64,000 nucleotides of DNA from the NCBI GenBank assembly GCA_029781855.1, contig JAKOVX010000012.1, forward strand, positions 1 through 64,000, in the 5' to 3' direction. Shown here piece by piece: positions 34,479 through 45,120 of the stretch. A program made the position numbers and the translations under genes. The DNA is from Acidobacteriota bacterium (GTDB lineage: Bacteria; Acidobacteriota; Blastocatellia; Pyrinomonadales; Pyrinomonadaceae). The notes below the pieces were generated by a model. The model saw only the letters and a program-made list of their open reading frames with translations, searched no databases and was not told the origin of the DNA. Every line of letters begins with the position of its first letter. Position 1 is the first letter of the stretch.

Positions 34479-36467
34479 CTACCGAACGGCCAGATCCCGT
34501 TCCTTCAAATATTTCAACCGGTCGCGTATTTCTGCCGCCTGCTCGAATTTCATTTCTTTCGCGGCATTTCGCATGTCGGCTTCGAGTTGCTGCATAGTTT
34601 CCTTTAGCTGCTTCGGCGAATACTCTTCGTAGGCGTCGAGGTCGAGCGGGATCTTGAAGTAATCCGCCTCGTACGCCGTAACGAGCGTCGCATCGATCGA
34701 TTTAATGATCGTCGTCGGCGTAATGCCGTGCTCGGTGTTGTATTCCTCCTGGATCTTGCGGCGCCGGGTGGTTTCGCTGATCGCGTATTCCATCGATTTT
34801 GTGATCTTGTCAGCGTAGAGGATCGCCTTGCCGTCCGCGTTTCGAGCCGCGCGGCCCATCGTCTGGATCAATGAACGCTCAGAACGCAGGAAACCTTCTT
34901 TATCCGCGTCAAGTATCGCCACCAGCGAAACCTCAGGCAGGTCGAGGCCCTCGCGAAGTAGGTTGATGCCCACCAAAACGTCGTATTCTCCGCGGCGAAG
35001 ATCGCGGAGGATCTTGATGCGTTCCAGCGTGTGAATGTCGCTGTGCAGGTACCGCACCTTGACGCCGACCTCGGCGAAATATTCGCTCAGGTTCTCCGAC
35101 ATTCGCTTGGTCAGAGTAGTAACGAGGACCCGTTCGTTCCGCTCGGCACGCAGGCGGCATTCTTCCAGTAGATCGTCGATCTGGCCCTTGACCGGACGCA
35201 CCTCGACGACCGGATCGAGCAATCCCGTCGGGCGGATGATCTGCTCGATGACCTCGCCCTGAGTCTTTTCAAGTTCGTATGGTCCGGGCGTTGCTGAAAC
35301 GTAGATCGTCTGCCCGACACGCTCCTCGAATTCCTGAAAATTGAGCGGCCGATTGTCCTTCGCGCTTGGCAGCCGGAAACCGTAATCGACCAGCGTTCCC
35401 TTTCGCGATTGGTCGCCCTTGAACATTGCTCCGAGCTGCGGCACAGTTTGGTGCGATTCGTCGATCACCATCAGAGCATTTTTCGGCAAATAATCGAGCA
35501 GCGTCGGCGGCGGCTCGCCGGGCAATTTTCCGGTGAGGTGCCGCGAGTAATTCTCGATCCCGCGGCAAAAACCCATCTCCTTGATCATCTCGAGGTCGTA
35601 CATCGTACGCTGATGCAGCCGCTGTGCCTCGACGATCTTGCCTTCGCTGACGAGGAACTCTTCGTGCTTGTCGAGCTCCGCACGTATCGTCTTTACCGCC
35701 GTTTTGATCGTCTGCTTCGACATCACGTAGTGGGTTTTCGGATAGATCGGCAGCCGCGATTCGTGTTTTGCGATGACCTCGCCGAGCAGCGGATCGATCG
35801 TGTAGATCGCGTCGATCTCGTCGCCCCAAAATTCGATCCGGTACGCTTGGTCCTGATAACTCGGATACAATTCGACGACATCGCCCCGGACGCGAAAAAC
35901 ACCGCGTTCGAAATCGATATTTACGCGTTCGTACTGTAGTTCCACCAGCTTTTGCAGAAACTCCTCGCGCTTGATCTTCTGACCCGGCTCAATAAATACG
36001 AGCATCCCGAAATACGCGTCCGGATCGCCAAGTCCGTAAATACACGACACCGAGGCAACGACGATGACGTCCCGCCGTTCGAAAAGTGCACGGGTCGCCG
36101 ACAACCGCAGCCGGTCGATCTCCTCGTTGATCGTCGCTTCTTTTTCAATGTAGAGATCAGCCGCAGGAACGTACGCTTCGGGTTGGTAATAGTCGTAGTA
36201 GGAGACGAAATACTCGACCGCGTTCTCCGGAAAGAATGTCTTAAATTCCTGATAGAGCTGCGCCGCGAGCGTCTTATTGTGCGCCAGCACGAGCGTCGGA
36301 CGCTGCGTTTCCTGGATAACGTTGGCGATCGTAAACGTCTTGCCGCTGCCTGTGATGCCGAGCAGGACCTGGTCCTTCGTGCCGTCGTTGATATTCTCGA
36401 CTAGCTGCGCGATCGCTTCGGGCTGGTCGCCCTTGGGAGTGTTTTCAGAAATGAGACGGAATTGCAT
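34479..36467 (-). CDS. uvrB: UvrABC excinuclease subunit B
   Basis: A 662-residue DNA-repair helicase-like protein that verifies damage with UvrA and recruits UvrC. It has the Walker A GITGSGKT (about 39-46), the beta-hairpin [12 protein letters not shown] (about 93), the DESH box (DESHQTVPQ, about 338), the helicase C-domain motifs ([22 protein letters not shown]) and a C-terminal UVR motif ([16 protein letters not shown]). Length is standard. Cytosolic. Upstream on this strand is a HEAT-repeat gene, downstream the GxxExxY element. No LexA-type box was recognised near the start. Confidence 0.98.
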   Translation of the reverse strand: MQFRLISENTPKGDQPEAIAQLVENINDGTKDQVLLGITGSGKTFTIANVIQETQRPTLVLAHNKTLAAQLYQEFKTFFPENAVEYFVSYYDYYQPEAYVPAADLYIEKEATINEEIDRLRLSATRALFERRDVIVVASVSCIYGLGDPDAYFGMLVFIEPGQKIKREEFLQKLVELQYERVNIDFERGVFRVRGDVVELYPSYQDQAYRIEFWGDEIDAIYTIDPLLGEVIAKHESRLPIYPKTHYVMSKQTIKTAVKTIRAELDKHEEFLVSEGKIVEAQRLHQRTMYDLEMIKEMGFCRGIENYSRHLTGKLPGEPPPTLLDYLPKNALMVIDESHQTVPQLGAMFKGDQSRKGTLVDYGFRLPSAKDNRPLNFQEFEERVGQTIYVSATPGPYELEKTQGEVIEQIIRPTGLLDPVVEVRPVKGQIDDLLEECRLRAERNERVLVTTLTKRMSENLSEYFAEVGVKVRYLHSDIHTLERIKILRDLRRGEYDVLVGINLLREGLDLPEVSLVAILDADKEGFLRSERSLIQTMGRAARNADGKAILYADKITKSMEYAISETTRRRKIQEEYNTEHGITPTTIIKSIDATLVTAYEADYFKIPLDLDAYEEYSPKQLKETMQQLEADMRNAAKEMKFEQAAEIRDRLKYLKERDLAVR

Positions 36468-36531
36468 TCCTTAATCATAGAACAAGGAATGCAAATTTTT
36501 AAAGCACGGGTTTGGTTGTAGCGTTATGTTC

Positions 36532-37755
36532 CTACGCGTTAGCAAACGGAACGCCGGCGATCGCGCCTGCGATCTGATTGGCTACTTCGACCGGCAGTTT
36601 GTTTTCACTGAGATAATTGTCGAGGTGCTTCAGCGAATCGTCGTCCCTCATCACGCGCAGCACGTGCAGCAGCGCTAGTTTGACCCGTTCGTCCCGATGG
36701 TCCCTGATCGCGTCGAAGACCATTCCGGCCTCACCCGAGCGGACGACCAGTGACGTAAGTGTGAACGCCTCATACGCCGCCCTTGTATCGTCATTTATCA
36801 ACCTGTCGAATGATTTTTGGACAATACCGGCTTCGGTTGCAGCCCTGACCGCCTGTGTCATACGGAATTTGTCATTGGTCGACAACAATCGCTTCCAGGC
36901 GTCGGCGCGGTCAAAGCTCAAACGGAACAATCCGCGTGCAGCGACAACTCGGACTTCACGTGTCGGATCAGCACAGGCTAACAGGATCGTCTCGAAAACG
37001 GATTCGTGGTCGAACTCGGTCAAGGCCGTAATAGCTTTCGACCTGACGGCCACCGAAAGGTCGTATAGAGCGATCTGCGAAAGTGCCTCGACGGAATTGC
37101 GCGTCTTGAATGCCGCGAGTATTTTAACGGCCAGTTCTCTGATCGCCTCATCTTCCTCAAATTCCTCGCTCGCCTGCTCGATCGCGTCCAGCAGCGAAGG
37201 GTCAGATGAGACCGGCAACTGATCGTACGGGCGAGCGTCTGCCAGCTTCACAAATCCGTGGATCGGCAGGTGAGCATACTGCAACTCCTTCATCCGTTCC
37301 TGAAATTGTTTTGAGCTGAGATCCGGCAGGTTGTCGGCTACTTTAGAGCCTCCCATAGTGTATGAGAACCCGCTCGAGAGAGGGCGGGATTTCCGGTCGG
37401 TAGGATCAGATTTCGATGATGGCTTGCGGGTCGTTTTTCGGAACCACTCAAACTCCATCGCGGCGTCAACATGGTCGTCTTCCTTATCGGTGGACCGCCG
37501 TCCGCCTCGCCGACGGTCGTAACCCGGAGCAGAGGAACCTGTCGAAGCAGATCTGCGGCGCCAAATGAGAAAACCGACGGCCAACACACCTATCACGACG
37601 AGAAAGATCGTAAGCCAGGGCATGTCACCCGATCCATCGACGACTTGCTTTCCAGCAGGTACATTTGGCTTTTGGGCCGAAATTGTCACCGCCGTCGCGC
37701 TTGCGAAAAGGGCGAATCGTAAAATATTGCTGCTTAAATTGCACGGGATGTTCAT
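36532..37755 (-). CDS. Membrane-anchored HEAT-repeat protein
   Basis: A 407-residue protein. An N-terminal hydrophobic signal-like segment (about 10-27) is followed by a transmembrane helix (about 46-65; WLTIFLVVIGVLAVGFLIWRRR) and a basic linker. From about 170 there are HEAT/PBS-lyase-type helical repeats (IALYDLSVAVRSKAITALTEF, CADPTREVRVVAARGLFRL). The repeats would lie in the cytosol if the single helix is the anchor. No catalytic motif seen. Probably a protein-interaction scaffold; no partner is indicated by the neighbours. Confidence 0.78.
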   Translation of the reverse strand: MNIPCNLSSNILRFALFASATAVTISAQKPNVPAGKQVVDGSGDMPWLTIFLVVIGVLAVGFLIWRRRSASTGSSAPGYDRRRGGRRSTDKEDDHVDAAMEFEWFRKTTRKPSSKSDPTDRKSRPLSSGFSYTMGGSKVADNLPDLSSKQFQERMKELQYAHLPIHGFVKLADARPYDQLPVSSDPSLLDAIEQASEEFEEDEAIRELAVKILAAFKTRNSVEALSQIALYDLSVAVRSKAITALTEFDHESVFETILLACADPTREVRVVAARGLFRLSFDRADAWKRLLSTNDKFRMTQAVRAATEAGIVQKSFDRLINDDTRAAYEAFTLTSLVVRSGEAGMVFDAIRDHRDERVKLALLHVLRVMRDDDSLKHLDNYLSENKLPVEVANQIAGAIAGVPFANA

Positions 37756-38015
37756 TGCCTGGTTACCGATTTCTGGGGAAGACAGAATTTAATGAGGGGG
37801 AAACAAATTACGACAACACAGTCTTTCGGCTGCCGATCTTAATTATGCGCGATTTCATTCAATTTGTCATTCTTTTATCAACGACGTTATAAAAGATTTA
37901 ACGTTTACCGACTTCCAGAATTTTCTTTACATCGATATTTGGCATATTCATCGAGGATTTACATAATAAAGATTCGTCATTCGCGAAGATCCGGGATATC
38001 CGGACACTGATCTAT

Positions 38016-38918
38016 ATGACTCTAACCGAATCACTGGTCACGGAATTGAAACTAGTTCATCGCGGCAAAGTGCGTGACGTCTACGAGGTCGATGAACATC
38101 AGCTGCTGCTCGTCGCCACCGATCGAATCTCTGCTTTCGACTGCATTTTACCGACGGCGATCGAGAATAAGGGCGAGATCCTGACGGCGATCTCGGCGTT
38201 TTGGTTTGAAAAGCTACGCGGGATCACCCCGAACCATCTGATCACGGCAGACTTGGCGGAAATGCCCGCCGAGATCCAGCGGCATACCGAACTCGCGGGC
38301 CGGTCGTCGCTCGTTAAACGCACCGAGGTGTTCCCGGTCGAATGTGTCGTCCGCGGTTATCTCGAGGGATCAGGCTGGAAAGATTACCAGGAAACCGGAT
38401 CCGTTTGCGGCCACAGTTTGCCGCCGGGGCTGGTCCAGGGTGACCGACTTCTCGAACCGATCTTTACACCTGCGACCAAGGCGTCGACAGGGCACGATGA
38501 AAACATAACAGGCCTCGAATTCAAGGATCTGCTGGGTTCCGAGACTGCGGCCTACCTAAAAGCGACGTCGCTGGCCCTCTACAGATTTGCGGCGGAATAC
38601 GCTCTCACCCGCGGCATTATCATCGCCGATACAAAATTCGAGTTCGGCACCGACGAAAACGGCAAGATCCTTCTGATCGACGAAGTGCTCACCCCGGACA
38701 GTTCCCGCTTCTGGGATGCAAAGTCCTATTCGCCCGGCCACGCCCAGCCGTCTTTCGACAAGCAATTTGTCCGCGAATACCTCGAAACCCTCGATTGGGA
38801 CAAAACACCGCCCGCACCGCCGCTCCCGCCCGAGATCGCCGCCGCAACACGCGGCCGATACCTTGAGGCGTACAAGATCCTGACGGGCGCCGAACTTGAA
38901 AAAAGCCACGCGGGGTAG
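38016..38918 (+). CDS. purC: Phosphoribosylaminoimidazole-succinocarboxamide synthase
   Basis: A 300-residue SAICAR synthetase that condenses CAIR with aspartate using ATP in purine synthesis. Motifs: the N-terminal RGKVRDVYEV (about 13), TDRISAFDCILP (about 33), VVRGYLEGSGWKDY (about 110; signature 1), ITGLEF, and IADTKFEFG (about 207; signature 2) with LIDEVLTPDSSRFW. The 300-residue form resembles the longer eukaryote/alpha-type enzyme rather than the 240-residue E. coli form. It stands alone, without other pur genes here. Confidence 0.96.
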   Translation: MTLTESLVTELKLVHRGKVRDVYEVDEHQLLLVATDRISAFDCILPTAIENKGEILTAISAFWFEKLRGITPNHLITADLAEMPAEIQRHTELAGRSSLVKRTEVFPVECVVRGYLEGSGWKDYQETGSVCGHSLPPGLVQGDRLLEPIFTPATKASTGHDENITGLEFKDLLGSETAAYLKATSLALYRFAAEYALTRGIIIADTKFEFGTDENGKILLIDEVLTPDSSRFWDAKSYSPGHAQPSFDKQFVREYLETLDWDKTPPAPPLPPEIAAATRGRYLEAYKILTGAELEKSHAG

Positions 38919-39301
38919 CCGATCCTACCGGAGTTCCCTCACGCGATAAATATTTCTACCCGCGCCAAAATTTCCTATTGCGCTCTCCTAAAATAGGAAT
39001 ATACTTTCCGTAAACAAGGCGGTTTTTCCCAGTATATTCGTCAGTTTTTGTGGGCTGTAAAACAACCCACCAGACACTCGTGTGAAATTATCGCGAACGG
39101 ATCGCCGTTTCCCACCGATCTGGACTTCGATTGGAGGTCGGGAAATGAATTCGCAGATATTGACGATCGCCAATTCCCGTATTGTGGCCTTCCCCTTTCA
39201 CCGCATTATCTGCGGACCAATATTATTACGATCTTTTTGTTGCCGTAGCCCGATCCTGAAACGATAACGTCTCGGGTTCGGCTCGACATGGAGAAATAAC
39301 C
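38919..39301. other. Intergenic region without a supported gene
   Basis: Two overlapping ORFs of 61 and 66 codons were judged non-coding. A small hairpin (GTGGG...CCCAC, 39049-39069) and a CCCGA...TCGGG arm pair near 39249-39276 could be leader structure. A GGAGA at 39291 precedes the next start. No known riboswitch class was recognised. Confidence 0.5.
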
Positions 39302-40069
39302 ATGATCATCCAAATAAGAAAGCCTCACCTCTTTTCATTGGCCATTTTATTGGCGATATTTTCGCTTTGCGGAAATGCCGCGGCCCAGTTCACCGACAGC
39401 ATGGGCGCCGCGTGGAGTCAGCCGCTGCAGGCATATGCATCGACAGCGATCTGGAGTAGTATCTTCTATCGCACATACAACAGATCCAGCAGCAAATCGA
39501 CCACGCCGCGAAGCTCGAGCCCGGCCGTAAAGCCCTCAAATACAACCCGTACGGCAAATCCGATCGACGAGGCTTCGCTGAAATTTCGCTCGACCGGAAC
39601 CTACATCAAAACCCGCGAGTTGTCGGACCAACTCGGGAGCACGCAGGCCGAGCGTGACCAGTATTTCAAGATGATGAACGCGGTCCTTACGGCGTTTGAC
39701 GCCGAGGCGGCAAAAGCCGGAAGGAAAAATGACATCCCTTCGGCCCTCAGCTATTTTCTCGCCGAGAACGCCCGGATCTATCACGGTCAGACGGACCTCT
39801 CCGACGCTCAATTTTTCGAATTGAGGAATCGCATCGCCCAGGCTCTCGCGGCCGACGGATCGATCGGATCGATGACCGACCGTCAGAAGCAGGAAATGTA
39901 CGAGACGCTTATCGCATACACCGGCCTCACCCAGTACGGCTACGAGGAGTCGTTGAAAGCCGGAAACCAGCAGATGGCTCAGGGTTACCAAAAGCTTGCG
40001 GGAATGAACCTGCAGGCGGTCACCAAACTATCACCGGACAGCATCGACCTCGGAACGATCGGCAAATAA
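39302..40069 (+). CDS. Exported protein of unknown function (DUF6683-like)
   Basis: A 255-residue protein with a signal peptide (1-28, ending NAAAQ), a Ser/Thr-rich low-complexity stretch (about 55-85) and a helical C-terminal domain (about 95-245). Features are a run of charged helices (DQLGSTQAERDQYFKMMNAV) and the motif SALSYFLAENARIYHG. This resembles small secreted proteins annotated as DUF6683, but I am not certain of that match. It starts a run of four same-strand genes (next gene 5 bp away), all exported, so it probably works with them at or beyond the inner membrane. Confidence 0.75.
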   Translation: MIIQIRKPHLFSLAILLAIFSLCGNAAAQFTDSMGAAWSQPLQAYASTAIWSSIFYRTYNRSSSKSTTPRSSSPAVKPSNTTRTANPIDEASLKFRSTGTYIKTRELSDQLGSTQAERDQYFKMMNAVLTAFDAEAAKAGRKNDIPSALSYFLAENARIYHGQTDLSDAQFFELRNRIAQALAADGSIGSMTDRQKQEMYETLIAYTGLTQYGYEESLKAGNQQMAQGYQKLAGMNLQAVTKLSPDSIDLGTIGK

Positions 40070-40074
40070 GGAAT

Positions 40075-40890
40075 ATGAAGATCCTGCACAAGACCGTTCA
40101 TCAACGTATTGCCTGTTTCGCAAGCGGTTTTCTTGCGATTATTCTGCTTGCCCTCAGCGCCGCCGCTCAGTCCAATTCGCCCCAAGGGAAACAAGGCGAC
40201 ATCTGGAAGGTGGGCTATCGCGTCTCGGTCGAGGGCGATTTCAGCACTAAGCCTGAACCCGGCAAGGAGGGGCCAACGGTCTTTTACCATATAAAACGCA
40301 TTTACACGGGTACGGCAAAATTGTCGTTCTCGAACAAGCACTCAAACCCGAATCTCGACGCCCCGCTTTTCAAGGATCCTCATGCCGCCGTCCGGATCGA
40401 AGTTGACGATTTTGTCAACTCGTTGGAAGATCCGACCTGCGACGAATACGAGTCGTCCGAGTCATCGTGCAAAGGCCTTGGGCTTGACAGCGATGCTATG
40501 TTTCCGGTCCCTGCACTCTTGATGATCGACAACACCGACAAGTTGATCAAGACGTCGTTTCCGATATTGTTTATCTCACCTTCGGATAGAAGTTTTGGCG
40601 ACGTCGAGTGCATATCCCAGAATTTTGACAATCCCGGCCATAAGCCGAACGGCAAGCCGATCAAGAAGGAATTGCCTTTTTCTTCATTCGATCCTCCGGC
40701 TGTCGGCGGGTTCATTAAAGATGGAAGCATCCAGCAGACCCTCGACTGGTCAAAACTCAAATCGGAAGGTATTTCATTGACCTGGACGTCCGGCGTGTTG
40801 CATCCGGATCAACCGCTGATCGACGGTGTCCCGGAAAGCAAGGACCAGGTCGGCATCGTCATCACGTACGACATCACCAGGGCCAATTGA
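40075..40890 (+). CDS. Exported protein of unknown function
   Basis: A 271-residue secreted protein; signal peptide about 1-30 (ending SAAAQ). The remainder looks beta-rich, with hydrophilic loops (GDIWKVGYRVSVEGDF, KRIYTGTAKLSFS) and four cysteines, two of them in a short DPTCDEYESSESSCKG segment that may form a disulfide. No family recognised. It begins 5 bp after the previous stop and is followed by the malectin-domain gene after 49 bp, suggesting an operon. Confidence 0.75.
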   Translation: MKILHKTVHQRIACFASGFLAIILLALSAAAQSNSPQGKQGDIWKVGYRVSVEGDFSTKPEPGKEGPTVFYHIKRIYTGTAKLSFSNKHSNPNLDAPLFKDPHAAVRIEVDDFVNSLEDPTCDEYESSESSCKGLGLDSDAMFPVPALLMIDNTDKLIKTSFPILFISPSDRSFGDVECISQNFDNPGHKPNGKPIKKELPFSSFDPPAVGGFIKDGSIQQTLDWSKLKSEGISLTWTSGVLHPDQPLIDGVPESKDQVGIVITYDITRAN

Positions 40891-40939
40891 CCCACTCAGT
40901 TTGAGGGTTTCCTCTGATACATATATGGAGACGCGAACC

Positions 40940-42571
40940 ATGAAAAGATCGGTCGTCGTAACGTCGTTCTTCCAGGCAGCACTGTGCATTGTTTTCGCCA
41001 CTGCTGCGGTGAATAACTCCTTTGGACAAGAGCTAAAGCCCGTATATCAGATAAACTGCGGCGGCCCGGCGGTCGGCTCCTTCGCGGCGGACGCGTATTT
41101 TGAGGACGGAAAGACATACGGCACCAACACGAGAGTGGACGTTTCCGGCGTTCCGAATGCACCGCCCGTTCAGGTGTATAACACCCAGCGATACGGCGCC
41201 AGCAGTTACACATTTCCGAACCTGAGTCCGGGTGCGGCGTACGTTGTCAGGCTCCACTTTGCCGAAACCTATTTCGCTGATCCGCGGCCGGGCCGGGTCG
41301 AGAGCCCGGCGGTCGGCAAGCGTGTTTTCATCGTGCTGATCAATCATAAGGTCGTGCTCGAACACTTCGATATTCTGGCTATTGCGAGCCCAAACCATGC
41401 GGTCGTGAAAGAGTTCACCGTCAGTGCCGACGCGAACGGAAAGATCAAGGTCAATTTTCAGTCCAATATCGGCTCCGAGGCGATGATAAACGCGATCGAG
41501 ATCCTTCAGGGACCGGGCAGTTCGGCCGGTACTTCGATCCCCGCAAGACCGGAGACGCCAGCCAACGCCTCCGGGAATACGTCAAACGGCAAGGCCACGT
41601 TCAACGCACAAAACCCTTGCGACAAGGATGACGCTCGCCAGAAGATCGGCCTATGGAACCGAGGCATCGACGATCTGGCAACGGCTGACCCGACGCTTTC
41701 TAAAGATCAGATCGCGTCTATCCACAAAAAACTCGATCTCGCCAACGCGATACTCAAACGCTCGATGCCGGACCTCGCCGGAGTCGATGTCAAGGCGTAT
41801 CACTCGGTCCGCGGCAGCCCGTACGTCAAGAACGGCCCCTTTCCATTCGGATTGACGGCCGCCGTTTTCGACTACGAGTGCGTCCCGATCACCGCTGCCA
41901 ATGAGTACATTCGAGGAACGATCGTAATTGGCAGCGAGACCGGCACATGGCTGCACGTTTATTTCAATAGCGTCGCGGGGCTCGTCCCAGCCGGCAATGC
42001 CCGCCTCGTCAACGGTGCGAGGATCTACCTAATGCCGAAGGTCGAAGGGCAGGTCAGAGGCCTTCCCTTGCTCGTGCCTCAGCGCCTCGACGGATGGCGG
42101 GACGAGGAGGTGATCATCACGTCCAACGGAGAACTTCCGTTCAAGCCCGTCTCGCGTGAAGCGTACCTTCTCGGCCGGCAAAAAGCTGCGCAGGACGAGG
42201 TAGACAAACTGACGAGATCGGCGAACTCCAGCCCGGCATCGATCGCCCAAAGACAGAACGAACTTGCTTCGTTAACAAACTATTTGAATGGGCTGACTGA
42301 GCAGGAAAAACAGATGCAGGCGGTCATAAAAGACCCGAATGCATTCCCTGGGAATCGCTGGACCAAGGTTTTCGTGACCGAGGCCGAGGGCGGATACGCC
42401 CTTGTAACGCTGAGTGCCAGGGATTTCGAGCCCGCATCCTCCCGAACTGCCGCAAAGATCATCAGCGTTATCTGGACCGCGGGGCCGCAGGAGCCGACCC
42501 AGCAAAAGGCCGTCCGCCAGATCAGGGACGATCTTGATGTTGATGCACTAAGACAGTTGCTTGATCAATGA
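40940..42571 (+). CDS. Exported malectin-domain protein
   Basis: A 543-residue protein. After the signal peptide (1-27, ending SFGQ) comes a malectin-type carbohydrate-binding domain (about 32-190; INCGGPAVGSFAADAYFEDGKTYG, YVVRLHFAETYF, AVVKEFTVSADANGKI). A Ser/Thr/Pro linker and a second domain of unknown type follow (about 220-543), with a coiled-coil-like stretch (DEVDKLTRSANSS...NELASLTNYL) near 420-460. Malectin domains bind di- and oligosaccharides, so the operon may handle a surface glycan. The ATG at 40940 is preferred because GGAGA lies nine bases upstream and the signal peptide starts there; the ORF otherwise overlaps the preceding gene. Confidence 0.82.
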   Translation: MKRSVVVTSFFQAALCIVFATAAVNNSFGQELKPVYQINCGGPAVGSFAADAYFEDGKTYGTNTRVDVSGVPNAPPVQVYNTQRYGASSYTFPNLSPGAAYVVRLHFAETYFADPRPGRVESPAVGKRVFIVLINHKVVLEHFDILAIASPNHAVVKEFTVSADANGKIKVNFQSNIGSEAMINAIEILQGPGSSAGTSIPARPETPANASGNTSNGKATFNAQNPCDKDDARQKIGLWNRGIDDLATADPTLSKDQIASIHKKLDLANAILKRSMPDLAGVDVKAYHSVRGSPYVKNGPFPFGLTAAVFDYECVPITAANEYIRGTIVIGSETGTWLHVYFNSVAGLVPAGNARLVNGARIYLMPKVEGQVRGLPLLVPQRLDGWRDEEVIITSNGELPFKPVSREAYLLGRQKAAQDEVDKLTRSANSSPASIAQRQNELASLTNYLNGLTEQEKQMQAVIKDPNAFPGNRWTKVFVTEAEGGYALVTLSARDFEPASSRTAAKIISVIWTAGPQEPTQQKAVRQIRDDLDVDALRQLLDQ

Positions 42572-42620
42572 CGCTGAACACCAACGAGGTCCGTCCAGTC
42601 GTGAAGAAAGGAGTGTCAAT

Positions 42621-45110
42621 ATGACCACGAGACTATCTGTTACAACCCGCGCGATCCTTTGTGCTCTTGTATTGACGACGCTCCTTCCGCGTCCGATGTT
42701 TGCGGTGCCCGAACCGGCTTTCGCCCGTGTCAAATTCGGTAATGTGTCTTTCGACCCGACCGGGTTTGCGGACGTTGTCGATCAGGGGCAGACGATGCTG
42801 CTGGTATCGACGAATCCCAAATTTCGCGACTCGGTCCGCGTCGTGGTCGGCCCGGCGGTTCCGGGGACAGGAAAACTCGTAATGAATGATGTTTGGGCAC
42901 GTGCCTCGGCCGGACAAACACTGAAAAAGCCATTCAACGAGTCCGGCGGCCCGATGCTGAACGGCGGGGGCGACGAGCTCCGGCGTTACGGCGAGTACCA
43001 GACCGGCGGCTGCACCGATGTTTTCCTCGCGATCGTGGGCCAAAAAGTAACGCCCTTCGTGTTTTCGGGCAAATCTTCGCTCGAGTGCATGCTCGGCGGA
43101 CTCATCATTAATCAGATAATCATGACGATCCGCGGAGAGGCCGACTCCGGAAATTCGAATGGCGGGCCGACCGCCACCACGACCGGCGTCGGATCGCCGT
43201 CCGACCTCGGGGACGACCCGTATGATTCGATCGACTGGGACGGCCCGGACGACTGGGCGTACGGCGTTTACGACATCCACGAGGTAAACGTTAAGCGCGA
43301 ACTAAAGGAGATCGCGGCCCTCTCGCCCGATTTCATCGGAGCGGTCACGCCGAAAGTAATGACGTTCGAGCAGGCGATCGGAAATATTCGCTCCCTCGTT
43401 GATTCTCCGCTGACTCGCGACCGTTACGCGCAGTTCAAGGAACTTGCCCGAGGCGACCCGTCCACTGTCCCGGGAGCGGCTTTTGTCAGCGTCGTTTCCG
43501 GAGATCCGCTGATGCTGGTGCTCGAGATGTTCTCCGCCTACGAGGTCCATCCCGACGATCCGAACAACTGGCTAAATCTGGCGGCCGTTTGCTCGCACGT
43601 TCGGCTTGCAAACGAGTCGACCGCGATCCTCAAGGAAATGGTCCGCCGCGGCAAGAAGCCTGATCCGCCGATAATCAGTTCGGATGCGGCGGTCGAGTAC
43701 CTCACCGGTTACAACCAATTGCTTTTCGGGCAATCGCTCACCGCAAAAGGCCACCTCCATCAGGCGATGACCCTCGATCCTTTCATGAAAGAGGCAGCGA
43801 TCCTGCTTGCATTCGCTCAAAAGATGACCGGCGAAGAAGAGGCGGCCGAGGCGACCTATATACAGGGCGTTTGGCGAAGGCGTCCTTCGCAGATGCTTTA
43901 CTGCGGCGGGGCGACCAGCAGTCCGGACGGCCGGGACATCCGCCCGCCGATCCCCGACATGCTCGATGTATCACACGGCTCGCCCGGCGTGCTGCCCAAT
44001 TTTGATCATCCGAACAACTGGTCCGAGGCCCTAGGCTTGAAACAGCGATACGAGAGGACGTTGTCCCAGATCGCCGACGAATCGAGGGGCTTGGCGCAAA
44101 CGGCGAATTCCGTTCACAACCGCATCGAAGGGCATCCGAAGGACAGCACCCAGAAATGGCACGAGTACCTTGAGACGCTGATGCTGACGCTCCATGACGA
44201 GATCGCGGTCAAGAAACTAATGGATGCGCAGAACAAAGCCGATCAGGAAATGCAAGATGCCATCAAACGCATCGGCAAGCGGACAGGCCCCATGTTGATG
44301 TCCATTATGATGAAGCCCGGCGACCATCACGACGAGTTGGCGGCGGTTGCCACCGACAACGTAGCCGCCCTGCGTCCGTTCGCCCAGGCATACGATCGGG
44401 CGACCCGTCGTCTCTTCAAGACGGTGCACCGTTTCCAGACCGGCCTCGCAGCCCAAATGGGCGACCCCGACTGGCATCAATTGGCGCTAATTCATATCAA
44501 GATGGAGGCCAATACGTCCTTCGTCAACCTTGCCGGAACATTGATCGGGTCATACACTCTCGTGGCAGCGATCGTCCCTCCGCCGCAGGTCCCGCCGAGC
44601 CTACTGTCTATGAACCCCGAGGACGTGGCATTGTGTGCCAACGGTGTCCGAAATCTGGGTTTCAAATTCAGCATCAAGGTGCCCGATACCCCGCTCGAGT
44701 TCGGCATCAAGGCCCAGTGCGACAAGATGTCGGTCGAAGTGGGTTTCTATCCGTACAAGTTCGGCTACAAGGACATTGCGGAATTGAAGGCGGGAGCTTT
44801 TGCCCAGGCAGATTTCTCGGGAAAAGGTGACGTCACAGTCTTCGTCGGCGTTGCCGGAAAAGGCTCCGTTGGTTCCGCGGGTGCGGGTGTTAAAGGCGGC
44901 GTCTACGTTTCAACGAATCTGGGTACCGGCCAGGTCAAGGATATCGGCATAAAGGCTACCGCCGATTCGACACTCAAATTCGGCGAAAATCTCCAGGCCA
45001 CGATGAAGGGCGGTGAGTTGAAGGAGAGTTTCCTGCCCAGCATTCCGCAGGCGACACGCGGCCCCGACCTGCGGACCATGAACCCCGGCGGACCCAGCCT
45101 GCCGCGTTAA
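42621..45110 (+). CDS. Large exported protein with TPR-like region and Gly-rich C-terminus
   Basis: An 829-residue protein, last of the four-gene secreted cluster. The signal peptide is about 1-31 (ending MFAVP), with AAGGAG before ATG 42621. Residues about 300-450 contain TPR-like helices (NNWLNLAAVCSHVRLANESTAILKEM, LLFGQSLTAKGHLHQAMTLDP), and 480-640 are helical and charged. The last 150 residues are Gly/Ala/Lys-rich with alternating beta pattern (GAFAQADFSGKGDVTVFVGVAGKG), which may be a beta-solenoid or small barrel. No named family recognised. The gene ends 10 bp before a convergent MOSC gene. Confidence 0.75.
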   Translation: MTTRLSVTTRAILCALVLTTLLPRPMFAVPEPAFARVKFGNVSFDPTGFADVVDQGQTMLLVSTNPKFRDSVRVVVGPAVPGTGKLVMNDVWARASAGQTLKKPFNESGGPMLNGGGDELRRYGEYQTGGCTDVFLAIVGQKVTPFVFSGKSSLECMLGGLIINQIIMTIRGEADSGNSNGGPTATTTGVGSPSDLGDDPYDSIDWDGPDDWAYGVYDIHEVNVKRELKEIAALSPDFIGAVTPKVMTFEQAIGNIRSLVDSPLTRDRYAQFKELARGDPSTVPGAAFVSVVSGDPLMLVLEMFSAYEVHPDDPNNWLNLAAVCSHVRLANESTAILKEMVRRGKKPDPPIISSDAAVEYLTGYNQLLFGQSLTAKGHLHQAMTLDPFMKEAAILLAFAQKMTGEEEAAEATYIQGVWRRRPSQMLYCGGATSSPDGRDIRPPIPDMLDVSHGSPGVLPNFDHPNNWSEALGLKQRYERTLSQIADESRGLAQTANSVHNRIEGHPKDSTQKWHEYLETLMLTLHDEIAVKKLMDAQNKADQEMQDAIKRIGKRTGPMLMSIMMKPGDHHDELAAVATDNVAALRPFAQAYDRATRRLFKTVHRFQTGLAAQMGDPDWHQLALIHIKMEANTSFVNLAGTLIGSYTLVAAIVPPPQVPPSLLSMNPEDVALCANGVRNLGFKFSIKVPDTPLEFGIKAQCDKMSVEVGFYPYKFGYKDIAELKAGAFAQADFSGKGDVTVFVGVAGKGSVGSAGAGVKGGVYVSTNLGTGQVKDIGIKATADSTLKFGENLQATMKGGELKESFLPSIPQATRGPDLRTMNPGGPSLPR

Positions 45111-45120
45111 CGAGCCGCGT

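Noticed and set aside
39048..39267. Two overlapping short ORFs upstream of the secreted cluster
   Set aside because: No ribosome sites, no signal or domain; more likely a leader region.
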